NCBI GenBank assembly: GCA_022822405.1
Contig: JAJEBT010000153.1
Location: forward strand, 1-46,627
Source: Alphaproteobacteria bacterium
Lineage (GTDB): Bacteria > Pseudomonadota > Alphaproteobacteria > MPNO01 > UBA830
Length of the DNA: 46,627 nt
Direction of reading: 5' to 3'
The translations under genes were made by a program, and so were the position numbers. Position 1 is the stretch's first letter; every line of letters begins with the position of its first letter. Under the pieces are notes generated by a model that searched no databases, was not told the origin of the DNA, and saw only the letters and a program-made list of their open reading frames with translations. Shown piece after piece: positions 35,806-45,289 of the stretch.

Positions 35806-37203
35806 CTATCCGTCGAGGGACGGCCTCCGGTCCAGCAGCCCGGCTGCAAGCTCGAACGCGTGCGCCGCCCGTAACACGGTTGCCTCGTCCCAGTGTCGTC
35901 CGGCTATCTGCGCGCCGATCGGCGTTCCATCCTCGAAAAAGCCGGCCCGCACCACATGGCAGGGGTGGGCGGTGAGGTTGAACGGGATGCCGATGGTCGG
36001 CACGTCGATGAAGGGGAAGGGCTGGGCGTCGTCGAACGGCGGCGCCGGCGTCATCATCCCGGTGGTCACGACGATGTCGCACCGCGCGAGCACCGCCTCG
36101 AGCTCCGCCAGGAGTTCAGTCCGCCGCCGTTGCGCCTGGATGTAGTCGACGGCGCGGAACAGGCTGCCCAGCATCAGCCGGTTGCGCGCGAGGCGGCCAT
36201 ACTCCTCCCACCGGGTCTGCAGCCGTTCCTCGTGGATCGCGAAGGCCTCGGCAGGCACCAGAACACGGCCGACCGCGTGCCAGTCCATCAGCGGAGAGAC
36301 CGAAACCTCCTCCACCTCGGCGCCGAGCCCGGCGAGGGTCTCGGCGACCCCGTCGATTGCCGCTACGATCTCGGGTGGCGACGCGAAGTCGTCCGTGTAG
36401 AAGTGCCGGATCAGGCCGACCCTGAGGCCCCTGGCCCCGCCCTCGAGACCGGCGATGTAGTCGGGCACCGCGACGTCGGCGCTCATCGGGTCCCGCGGGT
36501 CGTGGCCGGCAAGGACCTGCAGCATGATGGCGGCGTCTTCGCTGGTCCGGGCCATGGGGCCCACGCAGTCGAAGGAATAGGTCAGGGGCATGTCGCCATG
36601 GGCGCTGACCCGGCCGATGGTGGGCTTCAGGCCGGCGATGCCGCAGAAGGCGGCCGGCAGCCGGATCGAACCGCCGGCGTCGGTTCCGAGCGCGCCGAGA
36701 CAGAGCCCGGCGGCGACGGCGGCGCCCGACCCGCTCGACGAGCCGCCGGTGATGCGCCCGGCGTCCCAGGGATTGAGCGCGGGCGGAAAGGGAGGTTCGC
36801 TCGAGGGCCTGCCGCCGAAGGTGAACTCGTAGGTATTGAGCTGGCCGAGAAGCACGGCGCCGCCATCCTTGAGTCGCGTGATCACGCCCGCGTCCTCGTC
36901 GGCTTCGAAGTCGATCATCACGCGCGAGTTGGAGGTGGTCTTCCTGCCCTTCCAGTAGAAGACGTCCTTGAGCGCGATCGGAATGCCATGGAGGGGACCG
37001 AGATCGGCGCCGCGGCCAAGCGCTTCCTCGGCCGCCCGCGCGGCCGCGGCCGCCTCTTCGGCAAAGACACGGTGGTAGGCATGGAGCGCGGGGTCGTAAC
37101 GCTCGATGCGCTCCAGGCAGAGCGCGGTGAGATCCACCGGTGACAGCGTGCCGTCGCGGAAACCACGCGCGGCCTCCGCGATGGTCGGCAGTTCAGCGGT
37201 CAT
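35806..37203 (-). CDS. Amidase-signature hydrolase
   Basis: This encodes 465 residues of the amidase-signature family. The Ser-cisSer-Lys triad is intact: Lys79 in IPIALKDVF, cis-Ser155 in ITGGSSSGSG and nucleophile Ser179 in GTDAGGSIRLPA, with the usual 24-residue gap between the two Ser. The enzyme hydrolyses an amide; GatA-like and AtzE-like enzymes are both possible relatives. Its start overlaps the stop of the small AtzG-like gene by 11 nt, so the two are likely translated together and may form a complex. A true GatA role is unlikely because GatB is absent and a second, different amidase is next door. Confidence 0.93.
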   Translation of the reverse strand: MTAELPTIAEAARGFRDGTLSPVDLTALCLERIERYDPALHAYHRVFAEEAAAAARAAEEALGRGADLGPLHGIPIALKDVFYWKGRKTTSNSRVMIDFEADEDAGVITRLKDGGAVLLGQLNTYEFTFGGRPSSEPPFPPALNPWDAGRITGGSSSGSGAAVAAGLCLGALGTDAGGSIRLPAAFCGIAGLKPTIGRVSAHGDMPLTYSFDCVGPMARTSEDAAIMLQVLAGHDPRDPMSADVAVPDYIAGLEGGARGLRVGLIRHFYTDDFASPPEIVAAIDGVAETLAGLGAEVEEVSVSPLMDWHAVGRVLVPAEAFAIHEERLQTRWEEYGRLARNRLMLGSLFRAVDYIQAQRRRTELLAELEAVLARCDIVVTTGMMTPAPPFDDAQPFPFIDVPTIGIPFNLTAHPCHVVRAGFFEDGTPIGAQIAGRHWDEATVLRAAHAFELAAGLLDRRPSLDG

Positions 37204-37390
37204 CCGCGGGCGCCCGAGGCGTGTAGTGCGGGAGCGTCCGAACTTCCCAGCTTCGTCCGGGCAGGCGAGTGCGCTCGGCCAGCTTCATCAGCGTGCCGTA
37301 GGTCTTGCGGAGGTCTTCCTTCTCCTCCTTCGAGACCGGTACGCCGGAGGCGTCGATCAGCGCTTCGAACATTGCATCATGGTCCGCCAT
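37193..37390 (-). CDS. Small AtzG/GatC-like amidase partner
   Basis: This encodes 65 residues from the ATG at 37390 (MADHDAMFEALIDASG...). It lies between two amidase genes, 10 nt after one and overlapping the next by 11 nt. Size and pattern (two short helices, then a basic-acidic linker ending PGRSWEVRTLPHY) resemble the DUF4089/AtzG and GatC small subunits that wrap around an amidase. In the AtzE-AtzG complex such a subunit is needed for stability. The assignment rests on context and general pattern rather than a clear motif. Confidence 0.65.
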   Translation of the reverse strand: MADHDAMFEALIDASGVPVSKEEKEDLRKTYGTLMKLAERTRLPGRSWEVRTLPHYTPRAPADDR

Positions 37391-37400
37391 CTCGCCCTCC

Positions 37401-38831
37401 TCAACTTGCCGGATCGATCGGCGTCTCGATGGACGCGTGTGCCTCGACCACCTCGCCGGCTGCCAGCAGGCGCTCCTCGCCGAAGCGGGCGGAGACGATC
37501 TGAACGCCCGTCGGCACCCCGCCGGCCGTGCTTGTGGGCACGGAGAGCCCTGGCAGGCCGAGCAGCGACACGGCGAGCATCGGGCGGTGGGCCTCGAGCA
37601 TCTCGCGCACCGCCTCGTCGCCCTTCTGGTCATGGTCGATCGGATAGGGGAGCTGCCAGGAGACCGGCATCACGAGGATCGGCCAGCGCTCGAAGAACGC
37701 GTTCCATTCGCGAAGGATGGTGGTCCGGGTGGCGAGCGCGCGGACATAGCTTTCATAGTCGAGATCGCCGGCATAGGCGCGGACCGAGGCGCGGGCGCGC
37801 TTGACCGCCTCGTCGCCGAACCGTTCGATCCCGCTCGACGAGGCGGCGCGTTCGGCCGGCGTGGCCGCGCGCTCCTCGGCCATCAGCATCGGCCAGAACA
37901 GGCCCGAAGCCTCGTCGAGCCTGGGCGGAGCGCTCTCCTCGACCTCATAGCCCGCATCTTCGAGCCACGCGCCGGCATTGCGAACGGCCTCGGCAACCGC
38001 CGGATCGGCGTCCGCGCCGGAAAGGGACGGCAGGATCGCGGCCCTGCACGGGCCCGCGTCCCCGCCCGCGCCGAGTGGGACCGGAACCGACCACGGATCC
38101 CGTGAATCGGGCGCGGCCAGCGCCTCGAGACCGAGGCGGACATCGCGGACCGAGCGCGCCAGCGGACCGTGAACGCTGGTCATCTGCGAGGAGATGCCGC
38201 GCTCCTCGGCAGCCGACGGGTTGAAATCCGGCACCCGACCGAGACTCGGGCGCAGGCCGGCGACACCGCAGGCATAGGCCGGATACCTCACCGAACCGGC
38301 GCGGTCGTTGCCGTGCCCTATCGGACCGATCCCGGCGGCCACGGCGGCCGCCGCGCCGCCGCTCGACCCTCCTGGCGTGCGGCTCGCATCCCGCGGGTTG
38401 AGCGTCCGCCCGTGCAGGTCGTTGTCGGTGAAATAGCGGGTCGAGAAAGCCGGGACGTTGGTCCGCCCGAGAATCACCGCGCCCGCCTTGCGCAGGTTGG
38501 CTACCGGAGCGCTGTCTTCCGCGACCGTCATGTCGGCGAACGCAACCACGCCGTTGGTTGTTGCCCGGCCGGCATAGTCGACATTGATCTTGACCGTTAC
38601 CGGCACCCCGTGGAGAACGCCGGATGCCTCGCCCCGGCGCACCGCCTCGTCCGCGCGGTCGGCGGCCGCCAGCGCTTCGTCGGCGAGCACGTCGACGACG
38701 GCGTTGACCTCCGGATTGACCGCTTCGAGCCGTGCGAGGCAGCTCTCCGTCGCCTCGCGGCTCGATATCGCGCCCGTTCGGATGCCGCGGACCAGTTGCT
38801 CGGCCGTCCAGCGCCAGAGTTCGTCACCCAT
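37401..38831 (-). CDS. Amidase-signature hydrolase (second)
   Basis: This encodes 476 residues from the ATG at 38831 with GGAAAGGG-like purines upstream; a longer frame exists but has no family similarity. The triad is Lys81 in VPVTVKINVDYAG, cis-Ser156 in PGGSSGGAAA and Ser180 in GNDRAGSVRYPA. The last motif deviates from the usual GGSIR, with Ala replacing Gly and Val replacing Ile. It is only distantly similar to the other amidase in this operon, so the pair is not a recent duplication. It is first in the amidase-small subunit-amidase operon. The substrate is unknown. Confidence 0.92.
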   Translation of the reverse strand: MGDELWRWTAEQLVRGIRTGAISSREATESCLARLEAVNPEVNAVVDVLADEALAAADRADEAVRRGEASGVLHGVPVTVKINVDYAGRATTNGVVAFADMTVAEDSAPVANLRKAGAVILGRTNVPAFSTRYFTDNDLHGRTLNPRDASRTPGGSSGGAAAAVAAGIGPIGHGNDRAGSVRYPAYACGVAGLRPSLGRVPDFNPSAAEERGISSQMTSVHGPLARSVRDVRLGLEALAAPDSRDPWSVPVPLGAGGDAGPCRAAILPSLSGADADPAVAEAVRNAGAWLEDAGYEVEESAPPRLDEASGLFWPMLMAEERAATPAERAASSSGIERFGDEAVKRARASVRAYAGDLDYESYVRALATRTTILREWNAFFERWPILVMPVSWQLPYPIDHDQKGDEAVREMLEAHRPMLAVSLLGLPGLSVPTSTAGGVPTGVQIVSARFGEERLLAAGEVVEAHASIETPIDPAS

Positions 38832-39385
38832 GTCCTTCCCTTTCTTCCGGCGTCCTGCCGTCCAGCGGCGCGTCCCCATCGGGGCGCCTTCCGTGCCCGA
38901 TCCGGTCCGGTTTTCGGGGCCGGTCCGCAGACCGAACCTGATTAAGCCATATCCGGCCGAAAAGTCACCCGCGCGGCACGGAGCGCCCTCCGCGGACTGC
39001 ACGGATATCTCGAGCGATGCATTTGGGGCCGTTTCCGCGGGCCGGTATCGTAGCCACCGGCAAGAGGAACTCTTGTTGGGGTGGATCAGGCAACATCTTC
39101 ACATCAAGGCGCCCTTCGAGATGTCGCAGGGGTGGCGCGCTGCGGACTTCCGGCGCACAAAAAAAACCGCTTGCGCCGACGGTGCCGCGCCAGTACAAGC
39201 GCTTCAGTTCGATGCGTTGGGGGTGGAAGAGAGTCGCTTCAGGTTCCCTGGAAGCATGTAGCGGGGGAGGTTGCGATGCCGAACGCCGTTCCGTTCCCTC
39301 AGTCGGTGCCGTTGCCGGCCGCGAAGCGTGATGCCGGCGCACGGGCACCGAGGACGCCTCGGCCGATCCGCCGGCGAGACCTCCG
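38832..39385. other. Divergent intergenic region between amidase and DMGDH-like genes
   Basis: These 554 bp have no supported gene. Overlapping short frames lack ribosome-binding sites and family similarity. A small CCCC-ATC-GGGG hairpin occurs near 38875-38886 in the amidase leader. The hairpin at 39151-39178 is listed separately. Promoters for both flanking operons must lie here, but I cannot choose credible hexamers. Confidence 0.5.
39151..39178. repeat. Inverted repeat with an A8 loop
   Basis: CGGCGCA (39151-39157) pairs perfectly with TGCGCCG (39172-39178). The 14-nt loop contains eight consecutive A. It stands mid-way in a divergent intergenic region, away from any gene end. It resembles the narK hairpin at 34147-34179 in having a homopolymer inside the loop. 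The function is unknown. Confidence 0.4.
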
Positions 39386-41800
39386 ATGAAGTCGCATGCG
39401 CGCGTCGTCGTGGTTGGCGGCGGTGTCATGGGAGTCGCGCTCCTCTACCACCTCGTCCGCGAGGGGTGGTCGGAGGTGGCCCTGGTCGAGAAGGGCGAGC
39501 TCACGTCCGGCTCCACCTGGCATGCGGCCGGACTGGTCCCCCATTTCATCGCCAGCCTCAACATGGCCAAGGTGCATCTCTATGGCTCCCGGCTCTACCA
39601 GCGGCTGGAGGCGGAAGTAGGCCAGTCCACGGGCTGGCACGGCTGCGGCGCGATCCGGCTTGCAACCAATCAGGACGAAGTCGACTGGTTTCACCATGTG
39701 CAGGGCGTGCTGCGATGTGCCGGCGCGGAGTGTCACCTCATCGGTCCCGCCGAAATCGCCGCGCTGCACCCGTTGCTGGACACCGAAGGCGTATTGCTGG
39801 GCGCTTACACGCCGGGTGACGGCCACACGGATCCTGCCAGCAGCACCATGGCGATGGCCGCTGGCGCGCGCGCAGGCGGCGCCGAGATCTATCTCCGCAA
39901 CCGGGTCGTCGACATCTCCCGGCGTCCCGAGGGAAGCTGGGACGTCGTCACCGAGCAGGGCACGATCGTTGCCGAGCACGTGGTCAACGCCGCGGGCGGA
40001 TTCTCGCCCCGGATCGGGGCGATGGTGGGGCTCGACGTTCCCATCGTCAACGTCGTTCATCAGTATCTGGTGACCGAAGACCTCGACGCGGTCGCCGCGC
40101 TGGAGCGGGAGCCCCCGGTGGTTCGCGACCCCCGTGCCTCGTGCTACTACCGGCAGGAGCGGCAGGGGCTCATCGTCGGCCCCTACGAGACCGACGGTGC
40201 GCAGGCCTGGGCGCTGGAAGGAATCGACTGGTCGTTCGATGCCGAACTGCTGCCGCCCGACATCGACCGCCTGATGCCGTGGCTCGAACTGGCGGCCAGG
40301 CGCATCCCGGCGTTCGAACACGCAGGCATCAAGCGCGTCGTCAGCGGGCCCATCACCCACACCCCGGATGGCGGGTTTCTCATCGGGCCGGCCCCGGGGC
40401 TCGAGAATTTCTGGATGTGCTGCGGTGCCGGCATCGGCATCACACAGGGCCCGGGCGCGGGGAAATATCTTGCGCAGTGGATGGTCCATGGCCAGACCGA
40501 GATCAACGTCCGCGAGATGGAGGCCAGGCGGTTCGGCAAGTGGTCGATCGGCAAGTACAGCCTGGAGAAAGCGCTGGACGAATACCATCAGATGTACCAG
40601 GTGCATTATCCCGGTGAGTTCCGCGATCCTGGCCGGCCGGTCACGACCACGCCGGTCTATGGCAGGCTCGCGGCGCGTGGCGCCGTTTTTGCCGAGACCT
40701 TCGGGTGGGAGCGGGCCAAGTGGTTCGCGCCGGGCGGCGTCGGGGAGGAGTATGGCTTCCGCCGCATGAACTGGTTCGACGCGGTCGCCGGGGAATGCCG
40801 GGCGGTGCGCGAGCGGGTGGGCGTGCTGGACCTGTCGGCCTTTTCCAAGTTCGACGTCACCGGTCCCGACGCGGCCGCGTTTCTCGATCGCGTCATCGCC
40901 AATCGGGTGCCGCGTCGGGACGGCCGCATCATCCTCGGCCACGCGTTGACCGAACTTGGCGGCATCGAGAGCGAGTTCACCGTGACACGGCTGGACGACA
41001 GCCGGTTCTATCTGCTCTCGGCCGCCGTCGCCCGGATCCACGACCGGGACTGGCTGGTGCAGCATCGGCGCGAGGCCGAAGATATTGAAATTGCTGATGT
41101 TACCGAAGATTACGGAGTGCTGGTGGTCACCGGACCGCGTTCGCGTGAGGTTCTCGGGACGCTGACCGACGCGGATCTCGGCAATGCGGATTTCCCGTGG
41201 CTGTCGGCGCACGAGATCGAGGTCGCGGGCGTTCCGACACGAGCGCTCCGCGTGTCCTATGTGGGCGAGCTCGGGTGGGAACTCCATCATCCGATGGCTC
41301 GCATGGAAACGCTCTACGACGCCATCGTGGCGGCGGGCGAAGAATACGGCATTGCGGATTTCGGCCTCTATGCCATGAACGCGCTCCGCATGGAGAAGGC
41401 GTACAAGGCCTGGGGCGTGGAGTTGACGACCGAACTTACGCCGGTCGAGGGCGGGCTGGAACGTTTTGTCGACATGGATAGCGACTTCATCGGCAGAGAT
41501 GCCGTGGCCAAGCGGGCCCGGAACGGTGTCGACACTCGCCTTGTCTACCTGTCGGTGGACGCGGTCGACGCGGACGCTCACGGCAACGAGCCGGTCTACG
41601 CCGGCGACCGCCTCGTCGGGCTTACGACCAGCGGCGCCTATGGGCACACCGTCGGCCAGAGCATCGCCTTCGCCTTCGTCGAACCCGATCTTGCTGCGCC
41701 CGGCACCGAGCTTGAAATCGCGATCCTGGGTCACCGCCGAGGAGCCCGGGTGCTCGAGAAACCGCTTTACGATCCCCAAAACAGGAGGTTGAAGGCATAG
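39386..41800 (+). CDS. Dimethylglycine/sarcosine dehydrogenase-like FAD protein with GcvT domain
   Basis: This encodes 804 residues. The N-terminal half is a DAAO-type FAD oxidoreductase: VVVVGGGVMGVALLYHLV near 7-24 and SGSTWHAAGL near 41-50. His46 matches the residue that carries covalent FAD in mammalian dimethylglycine dehydrogenase. The C-terminal half (about 440-804) is a GcvT-like tetrahydrofolate-binding module, including LDLSAFSKFDVTGPDA, YVGELGWELH and the GCVT barrel tail. Family members oxidise N-methyl groups and pass the carbon to tetrahydrofolate. The DmdA-like gene follows after 122 bp on the same strand. The true substrate (dimethylglycine, sarcosine or another N-methyl compound) cannot be read. 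Confidence 0.92.
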   Translation: MKSHARVVVVGGGVMGVALLYHLVREGWSEVALVEKGELTSGSTWHAAGLVPHFIASLNMAKVHLYGSRLYQRLEAEVGQSTGWHGCGAIRLATNQDEVDWFHHVQGVLRCAGAECHLIGPAEIAALHPLLDTEGVLLGAYTPGDGHTDPASSTMAMAAGARAGGAEIYLRNRVVDISRRPEGSWDVVTEQGTIVAEHVVNAAGGFSPRIGAMVGLDVPIVNVVHQYLVTEDLDAVAALEREPPVVRDPRASCYYRQERQGLIVGPYETDGAQAWALEGIDWSFDAELLPPDIDRLMPWLELAARRIPAFEHAGIKRVVSGPITHTPDGGFLIGPAPGLENFWMCCGAGIGITQGPGAGKYLAQWMVHGQTEINVREMEARRFGKWSIGKYSLEKALDEYHQMYQVHYPGEFRDPGRPVTTTPVYGRLAARGAVFAETFGWERAKWFAPGGVGEEYGFRRMNWFDAVAGECRAVRERVGVLDLSAFSKFDVTGPDAAAFLDRVIANRVPRRDGRIILGHALTELGGIESEFTVTRLDDSRFYLLSAAVARIHDRDWLVQHRREAEDIEIADVTEDYGVLVVTGPRSREVLGTLTDADLGNADFPWLSAHEIEVAGVPTRALRVSYVGELGWELHHPMARMETLYDAIVAAGEEYGIADFGLYAMNALRMEKAYKAWGVELTTELTPVEGGLERFVDMDSDFIGRDAVAKRARNGVDTRLVYLSVDAVDADAHGNEPVYAGDRLVGLTTSGAYGHTVGQSIAFAFVEPDLAAPGTELEIAILGHRRGARVLEKPLYDPQNRRLKA

Positions 41801-41922
41801 CGAAAGGGCGCCGCCGGATCGCCTCGGCGAGAAGGCGGTTTCGTATCAATCGCGGGCAATCCGGACCGCAGGCATCGTGGCGCATGGGCCGGTGAGTCCG
41901 TACACGACGGGAGTGCCTTGGA

Positions 41923-43089
41923 ATGAACGAGATCCTGACGAAGGCCGACTTCTATTTCGGTCCCCGCTATCGCAAGTCCCCCTTTTTCGAGGCCACGCGC
42001 CGGGCTGGGTGCAAGGCCTGGGGCATTTACAACCACATGTACATCCCGAACTACTACGACGATCCCATCGAGGAGTATCGGAGCCTGACCAACGATGTGA
42101 CGCTGTGGGATGTGAGCGTGGAACGCATCGTAGAGATCACCGGACCGGACGCCTCCGAGTTCACCAACCGGCTGACGCCCCGGGATCTGACGAAATGCGC
42201 GATTGGGCAGGGCAAGTATGTGCTGATCACCGCCGAAGACGGCGGCATCGTCAACGAGCCGGTGTTGTTGCGCTTGGGCGAGAACCAGTGGTGGCTGGCG
42301 CTCTCGGATTCCGACGCGGGCCTGTGGGCGCGCGGGTACGCGGCTGGTTGCGGGCTGGACGTGAAGGTCCGCGAACCCGAAATCTATCCGGTGCAAGTAC
42401 AGGGCCCCAAGTCCAGGGACGTGATGATAGAACTGTTCGGCGATGCGGTGGCGAACATTCGCTACTACTGGACCATGGAGACCGATCTCGACGGCATTCC
42501 GGTGGTCATCAGCCGTACCGGATGGAGCGCTGAGATCGGGTTCGAAGTCTATCTCCGCGACCCGAGCCGCGGCGAAGAGCTGTGGGACCGGATCATGGAA
42601 GCGGGGAAACCGCATCGCATCCGGCCGATCGCGCCTTCGCAGATCCGTCGCATCGAGGCCGGGATTTACCGGTACGGCGCCGACATGACGATCGAGGACA
42701 ACCCCTTCGAAGTCATGGGGCTCGAACGGCTGGTCGAAGACCAGAGCGCGGACTATATCGGCAAGGAAGCGCTGATGCGGATCAAGGCGGAAGGGGTAAG
42801 CCGAAAGCTGGTCGGCCTCGTGCTCGACAGCGACGAGATGGTCCGCGGACGTCCCGACGCTGCGCCCGCATACAGCGACGGCAAGGAGATCGGACGGGTA
42901 ACGGTGATCGTCTGGTCGCCGCGCATGCAGAAGAACATCGGCTACGTCTGGGTACCCATCGAACTGGCCGCTCCCGGCAATGCGATCGAGGTCTGCACGC
43001 TGGACGGGACGGCCATGGGGAAAACTGCCGCCGTGCCGTTCTTCGATCCCGGGAAATCGGTGCCCAGCCAGCGCCTTGCGGCCGGTTGA
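41923..43089 (+). CDS. DmdA/GcvT-family aminomethyl- or methyltransferase
   Basis: This encodes 388 residues, the length of DMSP demethylase DmdA and near GcvT. The sequence contains RKSPFFEATRRAGCKAWGIYNHM near the start, then SVERIVEITGPDASEFTNRLTPRDLTKCAIGQGKY, which is closer to DmdA-type than to housekeeping GcvT. Later come VQGPKSRDVM and SRTGWSAEIGFEVYL. DmdA moves the S-methyl of dimethylsulfoniopropionate to tetrahydrofolate; paralogues act on other methylated substrates. Pairing with a DMGDH-like enzyme makes an N-methyl substrate equally plausible. An overlapping frame from 41877 is a shadow. The start is the ATG at 41923 after GGGAG. Confidence 0.85.
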   Translation: MNEILTKADFYFGPRYRKSPFFEATRRAGCKAWGIYNHMYIPNYYDDPIEEYRSLTNDVTLWDVSVERIVEITGPDASEFTNRLTPRDLTKCAIGQGKYVLITAEDGGIVNEPVLLRLGENQWWLALSDSDAGLWARGYAAGCGLDVKVREPEIYPVQVQGPKSRDVMIELFGDAVANIRYYWTMETDLDGIPVVISRTGWSAEIGFEVYLRDPSRGEELWDRIMEAGKPHRIRPIAPSQIRRIEAGIYRYGADMTIEDNPFEVMGLERLVEDQSADYIGKEALMRIKAEGVSRKLVGLVLDSDEMVRGRPDAAPAYSDGKEIGRVTVIVWSPRMQKNIGYVWVPIELAAPGNAIEVCTLDGTAMGKTAAVPFFDPGKSVPSQRLAAG

Positions 43090-43101
43090 GCCGGCACGGC
43101 G

Positions 43102-43130
43102 GGCGGAGGTCCTGCCGTCGATCCTCCGCC
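43102..43130 (+). terminator. Hairpin after the DmdA-like gene
   Basis: GGCGGAGG (43102-43109) pairs perfectly with CCTCCGCC (43123-43130) around a 13-nt loop. It begins 13 nt past the stop codon. No T tract follows, so it may be a transcript-end hairpin rather than a strong intrinsic terminator. The next 286 bp up to the IS21 end hold no supported gene. Confidence 0.45.
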
Positions 43131-43430
43131 GTCGAGTCGGCCACAGTCGTATCCTCGAACGGGCAGGGCCGGGGACGGCGGGAAAGCGCCCGCAGACAGG
43201 GAAACCCCCGGCCCGTTGCGGCAGGGTGACGCCTGGCTGGCCGCGACATGTCGGGGGCGGGGCCTGAATTGACCGCCCCCTTCGCAATCTCCAGGCCAGT
43301 GGCAGATATTGCGGACCGCCCTGCCTATCGCAGCCCGGCTGAAGGCGCTCTCTTGCCCGGGTTCGCGGGCATTCGCGCCATTGTCTCTACGGATCACGGA
43401 CCGGGCTCCACCGAAATGTGCAATAATTTT

Positions 43431-43451
43431 GCGGAATATCACCAATTTAGC
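43431..43451 (+). repeat. IS21 left-end iteron 1 (5' exon side of the intron)
   Basis: The sequence is GCGGAATATCACCAATTTAGC. It matches the copy at 45453-45470 except for two extra A after CGG and TT versus AG. It ends exactly where the intron consensus GTGCG begins. Confidence 0.65.
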
Positions 43452-43941
43452 GTGCGCCGTGGAAAGGCGCCTTTCCCTAGCGGGTGCGAATCCCGCCCGG
43501 CAACTTTCGCTCCAGCCGGTAGCAATCGGAGCGGGTTATGGAGGTAACGACATAGCCTGAAGCACTCTGACAGACGGACCGCCTTGGGTGGTTCAGCGAC
43601 CATGCGGGCCGCAACGCGAGTGAACGCTGGACAGGCCTCGAAACGTGAAGACGCGGAAGCCGACCCGATCGCTACTTCGGGGAAGGCTGCCACCGGCCGG
43701 GAAGCGAGCGAAAAGAGCACCGGCCGGTTCCGCCGGGGTAGTGGCGGCGGCACGCATGGAAGAGGGGAAGGGTAGCAACACGGGAAGCCCTGTCGGTGGC
43801 GTGCACGCGTCAACCGGAACCCCGTGAGGGGCAGGCCGGGCCGGCAGGGTGGCGGACAGGCCCGTAGGACTGAAGACGCCGGGTAATTCCGGTCGAGGGA
43901 AGGGGCCTGACTTTGAGAGGGGTATGGAAAGGAGGCAAGGC

Positions 43942-45279
43942 GTGACCACTGGCGAGAGCCTAACAGGGTCAGACAAGGTCCGGAAACTTCAGACCATGCT
44001 ACATGCGAAAGCGAAGGAAGAACCCGACCGGCGCTTCCACGCGCTGATCGACAAGGTGTGGCGTGAGGATTTTCTTGCCGAAGCCTGGAGGCGTGTCCGC
44101 CGCAACGGCGGCGCTGCCGGGGTGGACGGAGAAACCTTCGCTGACATCGAGTCGTACGGCGCGGGGCGCTGGCTTGGGGAACTGTCGCGGGATCTGAGGG
44201 GCGGGACCTACGTGCCAAAACCGGTGCGGCAGGTCCTGATCCCGAAGAAACAGCCCGGCAAGTTCCGGCCATTGGGCATCCCCTGCATACGGGACCGGGT
44301 GGCGCAGACATCGGCCCTGCTCGTGCTTGAGCCGATATTCGAAGCCGACCTGCAACCGGAGCAATACGCCTATCGACCGGGACGGAGCGCGAACGACGCG
44401 GTAAAACGCGTCCACAGGCTCCTGAACACGGGGCACAACGAGGTGGTCGATTGCGACCTGTCCAACTACTTCGGCGAGATTCCCCATGCCGAACTGATGA
44501 AGAGCATCGCCCGGCGCGTGAGCGACGGCAGGATGCTCGGGCTCATCAAGGCATGGCTGGAAATGCCGGTGGAGGAGGACGACGGGAAAGGCGGCAAACG
44601 CCGCACGAACCGGGCGCGCAGGGAGCGAAAGGGAACCCCACAGGGCTCACCGATCTCGCCTCTTGCCAGCAACCTCTACATGCGGCGCTTCGTGCGGGGC
44701 TGGAAGGCGCTGGGCTACGCCCGGCGCTACCGCTCGGAGATCGTGAACTATGCGGATGACTTCTGTGTGGTCGGCAAGGCCCCGGCAGCGGAGATGCTGG
44801 CGGCGGTCAAGCGGCTCATGGACAGGCTGAAGCTGCCGATCAACGAGCAGAAGACCCGATGCGTGCGGTGTCCGGAGAAACCGATCGACTTCCTCGGACA
44901 CCGCATAGGGCGCAACTACGGCCTGCATGGACGAACCTATATCGGGACCCGTCCGAGCAAGGCGAGCGTCCAGAGCATCTGCCGCCGGATCAGTGAACAA
45001 ACAGCCGCGCGGAATGGGACGATGAGGACCGAGGACATGGTGGAACGCCTGAACCGGATGATAGCCGGGTGGGCCAACTACTATCGCCACGGCCAGGTCG
45101 GCCCTGCCTACTCGGCAATCAACAATCACTCGACGAGGCGGCTGCGACAGTGGCTCTGCCGGAAGCACAAGGTGAGGAGCGGGAAGTACGTGCACTACCC
45201 GAACCGTCGGCTGTGGAAACACTACGGCCTGACCTGCCTTGAGCCAAAGACCCAGGGCCTTCCGTGGGCGAAGGCATGA
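43942..45279 (+). CDS. ltrA: Group II intron reverse transcriptase/maturase
   Basis: This encodes 445 residues from GTG at 43942 with AAGGAGG 7 nt upstream; ATG at 43924 would add six residues but has no such site. The reverse transcriptase core spans about 60-330, with RT motifs IPCIRDRVAQ, YAYRPGRSANDAV, D160/D162 in VVDCDLSNYF, GTPQGSPISPLASN near 221-234 and the catalytic YADD at 270-273. The maturase X domain follows (about 355-430, AGWANYYRHG and GKYVHYPNRRLWKHYGL). No HNH endonuclease motif is seen after it. The protein splices the intron RNA and copies it into DNA. Confidence 0.95.
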   Translation: MTTGESLTGSDKVRKLQTMLHAKAKEEPDRRFHALIDKVWREDFLAEAWRRVRRNGGAAGVDGETFADIESYGAGRWLGELSRDLRGGTYVPKPVRQVLIPKKQPGKFRPLGIPCIRDRVAQTSALLVLEPIFEADLQPEQYAYRPGRSANDAVKRVHRLLNTGHNEVVDCDLSNYFGEIPHAELMKSIARRVSDGRMLGLIKAWLEMPVEEDDGKGGKRRTNRARRERKGTPQGSPISPLASNLYMRRFVRGWKALGYARRYRSEIVNYADDFCVVGKAPAAEMLAAVKRLMDRLKLPINEQKTRCVRCPEKPIDFLGHRIGRNYGLHGRTYIGTRPSKASVQSICRRISEQTAARNGTMRTEDMVERLNRMIAGWANYYRHGQVGPAYSAINNHSTRRLRQWLCRKHKVRSGKYVHYPNRRLWKHYGLTCLEPKTQGLPWAKA

Positions 45280-45289
45280 TCCCAAAGGA

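Noticed and set aside
41877..42533. ORF beginning upstream of the DmdA-like gene.
   Set aside because: It is a different frame overlapping the conserved DmdA-like frame; no family similarity.
43480..43500. GCGGGTGCGAATCCCGCC resembles a tRNA T-arm.
   Set aside because: It lies just inside the group II intron 5' end and no acceptor, D or anticodon arm surrounds it. It is an intron domain I stem.
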